DNA of 11,961 nt. It comes from JBEEMU01 sp043778315 (GTDB lineage: Bacteria > Bacteroidota > Bacteroidia > Chitinophagales > Saprospiraceae). A model generated the notes under the pieces. It was not told where the DNA came from. It searched no databases and worked only from the letters and a program-made list of their open reading frames with translations. Both the position numbers and the translations under genes were made by a program. The stretch lies in assembly GCA_043778315.1 (NCBI GenBank), contig JAYWGJ010000427.1:1-11961 (forward strand). Reading direction: 5' to 3'. This document shows, piece by piece, positions 6,852 through 11,961 of this stretch (the stretch's first letter is position 1; every line of letters begins with the position of its first letter).

Positions 6852-9410
6852 TTATTCAGGCTCAAAGCCTAATATAATAGTGAATTTACCAAAATCAGAC
6901 ACCTTTGCATTGCTATTAATAAGCGACGGTTTATCTAAACCTAAACCATAATCAAACCCAAGCGTTCCGAACATCGGTAAAAATACGCGCAAACCCGCGC
7001 CTGCCGTGCGGTAAAGATTGAGCGGATTATAGTCTTTTAAGTTGTTCCAGGCATTTCCGCCCTCCAAAAACGTAGTAGCATAAATCGTCGAACTCGGATT
7101 AGTCGTGAGTGCGTAGCGCATCTCCGCCGTAAATTTATTAAACATCGCCGCACCCGTACCCGAACCGTTCGCCGCTATTTGCTCGACCTCGTACCCGCGC
7201 AAAGCAATGAGGTCGGTTCCCAATAAAAATTGATTGCCGCCTAAGCCCGAAATACCGTCGCCACCTAATCTGAACCGCTCGAACGGCGACAAACCGATTT
7301 TGCTATTGTACGAACCGAGTACACCCATTTTCACTACCGTCCGCAATACTATTTTGTTGCTGCTACCGATAGGCGTGAACCACTCGCCCGTAAACTTCCA
7401 TTTGTGGTATTCCAAAAACTTGAATTTTTCGTTTGCCGAAAGGTCATCATATTTTCTATTGTCAAACAAAGAATACGGCGGCGTGAATTGCATCGACAAT
7501 AAAAACCGCGAACCTGAAGTAGGAAAAATCGGATTGTCGATGCTATTACGCGAAAATGTTTGGTTGATACTAATATTATTAAAATTCCCTTGCGTAATAC
7601 CCGCAAACCCGGGCCATCTGTTGAGTTCTATATTTTGAAAGTTAAGAGACGTTTGCGATACAAAATAATCATCAGGTTTTTTGAGGCGCGTACCGATACC
7701 GACAGAGCCGCCCAAAATACCCAAACCGCTATACGATTCCGTTCCCGTTACGCCACGGCTTTGTAGCGTATAAAACGCACTTACCGAAAGCGCGTTTGGT
7801 TTTTTGCCACCGAGCCAAGGCTCTGTAAACGACGCATTATAAGACTGATAAAACCCGCCCGTAGATTGCATACGAAGCGATAGTTTTTGTCCGTCGCCTT
7901 GCGGCAACGGCGACCACGTTTCGGGTTTGTTCACGTTGCGAAGCGAAAAGTTATTGAACGTCACACCGAGTGTACCGATAATCGCGTTGTTAAAACCGCC
8001 CCAACCTGCCGATAATTCCAACTGGTCTGACGGCTTTTCCTCTACCGTATATTCTATGTCGACTGTTCCTTTTTGCGCATCGACGGGCGTATTGACACCA
8101 AATTTTTCAGGGTTGAAATAACCCAACGAGATTAGCTCGCGCTGCGAACGCATGATATCTGAACGGCTGAATTTCTGCCCAGGCTTAGTGCGTAGCTCGC
8201 GGCGGATAACGTGTTCGTGTGTACGGTCGTTGCCCTTTATCGTCACGTTATTGATGGTCGCTTGCGGTCCTTCAAAAATCCGCAATTCGTAGTCAATCGA
8301 GTCTTTATCGATAGAGGTTTCTATCGGGTCGACACGAAAAAACAAATAACCATTATCCATATACAACGACGACACATCACGTCCGTCTTGACTGAAACGC
8401 AGGCGTTGCTCGAGTTTTTGCGAGTCGAAAACGTCGCCTTTTTCTATACCCAAAATCTCTTTGAGTCGCTCCGAAGTATATATCGCATTGCCCTTGAAGT
8501 TCACATGACGGAAGTAATATCTTCTGCCTTCGTTCACTTTCATCTTTATATTCAAAAAATTCCCTTTGCGGGTAACGGTATCAAAATCGATAGTCGCGTC
8601 GCGCAAACCAATCGTATTATAATAATCGATAATCATTTTTTTATCGTTCTCAAACTCCTCTTTATTGAACTTCCCGGGTGTGAAAATAGGTATAAATTGC
8701 TTGGTTTCCTTCATCGTTTTGCGCAATTTGCCCGCTTTTGCATTCGAGTTACCCTCGAATGTGATGCGACGAATATGCACTTTGCTACCCGATTTGACAT
8801 TAAAAACGATGCGCGAACTGTTCGGCATGATAGAATCTTTGAGTTCTTGCACCTCCGTTTTCACGTCCAAATAACCGTTATCTATAAAATAACGGTTGAT
8901 AGCGTTCACCGAATTGGTTTTCGCGTCTTCGGTAACGATGCTACCTTTTAGCAAAAAGCGGCTAATTTTAGCATTAATATCCTCGTGCAATGCCTTTTTT
9001 ACACCGTTATAAGAGTAGCGCGACAAGCGCGGACGCTCTACGACATGAATACTCAAAAATAGAATATCGCCTATTTTTTTATCCACATCGACCCGCACAT
9101 CTGTAAACAGTTTGAGCTTCCAGAGGTTACGGATTGCACCCGAAATCTGTTCGCCAGGTAATTTTATTTTTTGTCCGATACTCAACCCCGATACCGCAAT
9201 AATCGCGTTCGGGTCGCTAAACAAGCCGCCTTTTACCTCAATTCCGCCTATTTCTAACTCGATAGGTGTGGAATACGGGTCGACGGGTCGTTCGGGTTTG
9301 GTGGTGTCGGCAGCGGCAGTGCGCGCCGCTTCTTTTTTAGCGGTAGTCGTTTGCGCAGTGGCAAATGTGTTGGCGAGCAGCAGGCTCAGACTTAAAATTA
9401 GGTACTTCAT
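6852..9410 (-). CDS. bamA: Outer-membrane protein assembly factor BamA (Omp85)
   Basis: BamA is the core of the machinery that folds beta-barrel proteins into the outer membrane. The 852-residue product has a signal peptide (1-20, ending NTFATAQ), a short Ala/Thr/Lys-rich region to about 50, five POTRA repeats (about 54-126, 128-207, 210-296, 298-382 and 384-459), then a 16-strand-type barrel from about 463 to the end. The diagnostic loop-6 motif appears as ALRGYEVEQ, with Arg738-Gly739-Tyr740 in place of the proteobacterial VRGF. The last strand is FTIILGF, followed by EPE rather than ending on the aromatic residue. The ATG is at 9408-9410. It is convergent with kynU and divergent from ruvX. 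The uppS and ompH/skp genes that often flank bamA in Bacteroidota are not present. TamA or another Omp85 paralogue is less likely given five POTRAs. Confidence 0.94.
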   Translation of the reverse strand: MKYLILSLSLLLANTFATAQTTTAKKEAARTAAADTTKPERPVDPYSTPIELEIGGIEVKGGLFSDPNAIIAVSGLSIGQKIKLPGEQISGAIRNLWKLKLFTDVRVDVDKKIGDILFLSIHVVERPRLSRYSYNGVKKALHEDINAKISRFLLKGSIVTEDAKTNSVNAINRYFIDNGYLDVKTEVQELKDSIMPNSSRIVFNVKSGSKVHIRRITFEGNSNAKAGKLRKTMKETKQFIPIFTPGKFNKEEFENDKKMIIDYYNTIGLRDATIDFDTVTRKGNFLNIKMKVNEGRRYYFRHVNFKGNAIYTSERLKEILGIEKGDVFDSQKLEQRLRFSQDGRDVSSLYMDNGYLFFRVDPIETSIDKDSIDYELRIFEGPQATINNVTIKGNDRTHEHVIRRELRTKPGQKFSRSDIMRSQRELISLGYFNPEKFGVNTPVDAQKGTVDIEYTVEEKPSDQLELSAGWGGFNNAIIGTLGVTFNNFSLRNVNKPETWSPLPQGDGQKLSLRMQSTGGFYQSYNASFTEPWLGGKKPNALSVSAFYTLQSRGVTGTESYSGLGILGGSVGIGTRLKKPDDYFVSQTSLNFQNIELNRWPGFAGITQGNFNNISINQTFSRNSIDNPIFPTSGSRFLLSMQFTPPYSLFDNRKYDDLSANEKFKFLEYHKWKFTGEWFTPIGSSNKIVLRTVVKMGVLGSYNSKIGLSPFERFRLGGDGISGLGGNQFLLGTDLIALRGYEVEQIAANGSGTGAAMFNKFTAEMRYALTTNPSSTIYATTFLEGGNAWNNLKDYNPLNLYRTAGAGLRVFLPMFGTLGFDYGLGLDKPSLINSNAKVSDFGKFTIILGFEPE

Positions 9411-9651
9411 TTATTTTTTTTAGAAAACTGCACTACAATCAGCGTAGTAGCGAATATAAGAATTACGATACTTTTATCAGGAACGAAAATAGAATAAAGG
9501 GCTGAATATATAACTTAATTTTAGACCGTTTCGATGCCTCGAGGTGTGTTAATAAAACAATAAAATTTTGATGCAAGTACTAATGCGTTTACCAACGCGC
9601 TTCAAAAGCAACACAAGATACGAATAATTAAGCAATTTTGAATATTTGGCT

Positions 9652-9659
9652 TAACTTTG
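9652..9659 (+). promoter_or_regulatory. Candidate -7 element for ruvX
   Basis: TAACTTTG is an exact TAnnTTTG match 19 bases before the ruvX ATG, giving a predicted start near 9666 and a leader of roughly a dozen bases. TTTG tetrads at 9637-9640 and 9645-9648 are closer than the usual -33 spacing, so the upstream half is not confirmed. The rest of the 9411-9678 spacer must also hold the bamA promoter, for which I see no exact consensus match. Confidence 0.45.
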
Positions 9660-9678
9660 TGTTTTTAAACCAAAAAAT

Positions 9679-10098
9679 ATGGCGCGAATTTTAGCAATTG
9701 ATTATGGCAAACGACGGGTCGGACTCGCCGTAACTGACCCGATGTGCCTCATCGCAACGGCATTAGACACTATCGATACGCCCCAAATTTTCAGCTATTT
9801 GACCGCCTATTTCGCGACCGAAACGGTAGAAACTATCGTCATCGGCGAGCCGATGCTGCTCGACGGCGGCAGGTCGAGTATGTCGGATACGGTAGATGTA
9901 TTTGTTGCTAAACTACAAATTTTATTTCCGCTTATCGCAATAAAGCGGTTAGATGAACGGTTTACGAGCAAAATTGCCACACAACGTATGCTAACAATGG
10001 GTTTGAACAAAACGCAACGCCGCGACAAAGGACGTATCGACCGCATCGCCGCCTTGATTATTCTCGAGGATTATTTGTATAGCGAAGGTATTTTTTAG
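9679..10098 (+). CDS. ruvX: RuvX/YqgF-family RNase H-fold nuclease
   Basis: This is the YqgF/RuvX protein, a small cytoplasmic RNase H-fold enzyme. It is linked to maturation of the 5' end of 16S rRNA and also annotated as a putative Holliday-junction resolvase. The 139-residue length is typical. The acidic active-site positions are visible: Asp8 in LAIDYGKRRVGLAV, Glu57 in IVIGEP, Asp92-Glu93 in LDERFTS, and Asp121 in RIDRIAALIILEDYL. The ATG at 9679 directly precedes the conserved first strand (ARILAIDYG). It is divergent from bamA and converges with the amylase gene, so it appears to be transcribed alone, with a TAnnTTTG motif at 9652-9659. I see no anomaly. Confidence 0.95.
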   Translation: MARILAIDYGKRRVGLAVTDPMCLIATALDTIDTPQIFSYLTAYFATETVETIVIGEPMLLDGGRSSMSDTVDVFVAKLQILFPLIAIKRLDERFTSKIATQRMLTMGLNKTQRRDKGRIDRIAALIILEDYLYSEGIF

Positions 10099-10144
10099 TT
10101 TTTTTTATTACTTCAAAAAATCACTTACAATCCTATTATTCAGC

Positions 10145-10185
10145 TAAAAAAAGCCGCAACTCGAATAAGAGTCACGGCTTTTTTA
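10145..10185. terminator. Bidirectional terminator between ruvX and the GH13 gene
   Basis: The outer stem AAAAAAGCCG (10147-10156) pairs with CGGCTTTTTT (10175-10184). After a symmetric CA/CA internal loop, ACTC (10159-10162) pairs with GAGT (10169-10172) around a six-base loop. Flanking A and T runs serve both strands. It sits 46 bases after the ruvX stop and 40 bases past the end of the amylase gene. Confidence 0.88.
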
Positions 10186-10225
10186 TTTTTATTCTAAAAT
10201 TAATTTTACAATAAATTTTTATTTT

Positions 10226-11961
10226 TTACTTGATAACACTAATCCGTTTCACGTCGCTTGCGCCCGCCGCGTTTTGTACGCGAACAATATAAGTACCCGA
10301 CGGCACATTATTAGTGTCCCAAATTAAGGTATTCAAACCTTCATTTTGGCTTGTATTTACTAATAAATTAGCGATTGGCGCGCCTAAAAGGTTAAAAACC
10401 GTCACCGTCGCGTTTGTCGTTTCGGGGAGCCAATAAGCGATAGTCGTCTCCGCCGAAGTCGGATTCGGGAACGCGCTCAACTGAAATTTACTGCTCGGTA
10501 CGTCGTTCGTACTTACTACCACTTTCGTAGAAGTGTACAAACGGTATTCGCCCGCTTGCAGCGTAATTTGCATATTTGTGTTCGTGACGGTCAAGCTGTC
10601 GCCCGTAAATACTTCGTACCATTTGCCCGTTGCGGGAAACGCAGGTACCCCCGTCGAGGCCGCCGTTCCCGTATTCGCCATCGTAATTACGTTGGTATTT
10701 GGGTCTAATAAGCGGACAACTTTATAGGTCGTATTGGTACTTAACGTAAAATTATTAGTTTTGAACGCCGCTAAACTCGTTTTCAAACCAATCATTTTTT
10801 TATATACATTGAACAAATTTAAGCGGTTCGGGTCGGTATAATAGTTCCAAAGCAATGGTTTTTGGTCTAAGCGACAACCGCCCGTAGTACTAACCGTACC
10901 GTTCGAGCAAGTAAAAATAGATTTATCGTAGCCTAATTCGCCCATTTGATAAATCATTTTTGGTCCAGGAACGGTAAAAAACAGCGCGGCTACCATTTCC
11001 TGGCGTTTGAGTGCAGTAGCAAGATTTCTGACGCTGTACGCGCCGTTCACCGCTCCAAAGGTGATATTTTTATAATTCAACCGCTCTTCATCGTGGTTTT
11101 CCATATACGACATCAAACCTGATTGCGTCCAACCGCGAGCCTTATACGAAGAAGCGTTCGCAATATCAGCAGGAAAGCCCATACTTACTTCGTTGTAATC
11201 GCGGTTTGCGCCGCCCGCCCATAGCAAAAAGCCATTATTTGACAATACGGTTTCCTCCGAGTTATCGGCGAAATGTTCCAAAATCGGAATGACCGTCGGG
11301 TCGGTTTGTTTCATCACGGTCAGCATACGATTGAGCAGATTAATCCGCGATTGGTCGTATTGTCCCCATGCACCCAAGTTACCGAGCGTGTTCACTTGTG
11401 TAAAACCCTTAGAAAGGTCGAAGCGGAAGCCATCAACTTTAAATTCGCTCAACCAATACGTTAGCACTCTATCCACATAATCTTTGGTGTACTGACTTTC
11501 GTGGTTAAAATCGTAACCGACATTGAACTCGTGTTTCGCGACTACATTCAGCCAAGGGCTGTTTGCCGCTGGCGAACTTGTTGCCGAGTTCCAATACATT
11601 TGCGCGAGTGGGCATTGCGAAAAGCAATGATTTAAAGCAATATCCATCACTACCGCGATGCCGCGTTTGTGACATTCATCTATCAGCCGTTTATACGTTT
11701 GGCGCGAGCCATAATACTTGTCTAACGCCATGTGAAACGAAGGGTTGTAGCCCCAACTAAGGTTGCCCTCAAACTCGTTCACGGGCATAAACTGAATACA
11801 ATTGACACCTAATTTTTGTAGGTAATTCAAGCTGTCCAGCACGTTTTGAAAACTTTGTTTGGATACCCAATCGCGTATCAAAAGTTCATAAACCACCAAA
11901 TCTTTATTATTAGGTTTGGTGAACGACGGCACTTGCCAAGTGTAATCGGCTGCGCCATCCA
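10226..11961 (-). CDS. Secreted GH13 alpha-amylase-family enzyme with T9SS sorting domain (5' partial)
   Basis: The reading frame is open to the window edge, so the N-terminus, with its signal peptide and probably carbohydrate-binding domains, is missing. The GTG at 11932 is not a credible start, because the frame before it (GAADYTWQ) reads as normal protein. Numbering from that codon, the GH13 motifs are: region I DIALNH (97-102), region II GFRFDLSKGF with nucleophile Asp172, region III ILEHF with acid/base Glu219, and region IV ENHDEERL with Asp281. All catalytic residues are present, so an active alpha-glucan hydrolase (alpha-amylase or pullulanase-like) is expected. A beta-sandwich domain follows at about 385-470. 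Residues about 484-568 are a type A Por sorting domain, starting AFPNPTSAETTI and ending SGTYIVRVQNAAG...KRISVIK, which directs export through the type IX system to the surface or medium. Exact substrate specificity is not readable. Confidence 0.93.
   Translation of the reverse strand, partial: DGAADYTWQVPSFTKPNNKDLVVYELLIRDWVSKQSFQNVLDSLNYLQKLGVNCIQFMPVNEFEGNLSWGYNPSFHMALDKYYGSRQTYKRLIDECHKRGIAVVMDIALNHCFSQCPLAQMYWNSATSSPAANSPWLNVVAKHEFNVGYDFNHESQYTKDYVDRVLTYWLSEFKVDGFRFDLSKGFTQVNTLGNLGAWGQYDQSRINLLNRMLTVMKQTDPTVIPILEHFADNSEETVLSNNGFLLWAGGANRDYNEVSMGFPADIANASSYKARGWTQSGLMSYMENHDEERLNYKNITFGAVNGAYSVRNLATALKRQEMVAALFFTVPGPKMIYQMGELGYDKSIFTCSNGTVSTTGGCRLDQKPLLWNYYTDPNRLNLFNVYKKMIGLKTSLAAFKTNNFTLSTNTTYKVVRLLDPNTNVITMANTGTAASTGVPAFPATGKWYEVFTGDSLTVTNTNMQITLQAGEYRLYTSTKVVVSTNDVPSSKFQLSAFPNPTSAETTIAYWLPETTNATVTVFNLLGAPIANLLVNTSQNEGLNTLIWDTNNVPSGTYIVRVQNAAGASDVKRISVIK

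Noticed and set aside
8211..8951. 246-codon open frame on the plus strand antisense to bamA
   Set aside because: It lies entirely inside the POTRA-coding part of bamA, has no recognisable domain, and its composition follows from the complementary strand.
9585..9598. GCGTT/AACGC mini-hairpin in the bamA-ruvX spacer as a regulatory element
   Set aside because: Only five base pairs with no T-run or conserved context; likely chance.

Overview
The window looks like a chromosomal segment from a member of the Bacteroidota. Four features point that way. A secreted amylase-family enzyme ends in a type IX secretion (Por) sorting domain. BamA has the Bacteroidota-type architecture. Three places upstream of genes match the Bacteroidota -7 promoter element TAnnTTTG. 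There are no strong Shine-Dalgarno sites, and the spacers are AT-rich. The genus cannot be told from this stretch.

Layout. Positions 40-3244 (minus strand) hold a compact run of three genes read in the order hutI (histidine degradation), an AtuA/DUF1446-family protein of unknown reaction, and a DinB/YfiT-like metal-binding protein. The 190-base leader upstream of hutI carries a perfect TAnnTTTG motif followed by a nested inverted repeat of about 106 bases. Positions 3435-5047 (minus) hold a local duplication. The downstream copy is an intact exported thioredoxin-fold protein with a long basic Pro/Thr/Ala/Lys linker and a C-terminal SPOR domain. The upstream copy lacks the linker and SPOR part and is broken by a one-base deletion. 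A very AT-rich spacer of 353 bases (5048-5400) follows, then kynU (kynureninase, plus strand). kynU and bamA (minus) converge on a perfect 26-bp palindrome that should terminate both. bamA and ruvX (yqgF) are divergent across a 268-base spacer. ruvX (plus) converges with a GH13 alpha-amylase-family gene (minus) on a second two-way terminator. The GH13 gene runs off the right edge, so its N-terminus is missing.

How it fits together. The window mixes amino-acid catabolism (hutI, kynU), envelope biogenesis (bamA, and possibly the SPOR-thioredoxin), RNA/DNA housekeeping (ruvX) and polysaccharide degradation (GH13-T9SS). I see no phage, transposase, CRISPR, toxin-antitoxin or defence genes and no rRNA or tRNA. 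No complete unknown system is evident. The most interesting items are the SPOR-thioredoxin with its decayed neighbour, the palindromic element in the hut leader, and the AtuA-family gene downstream of hutI.
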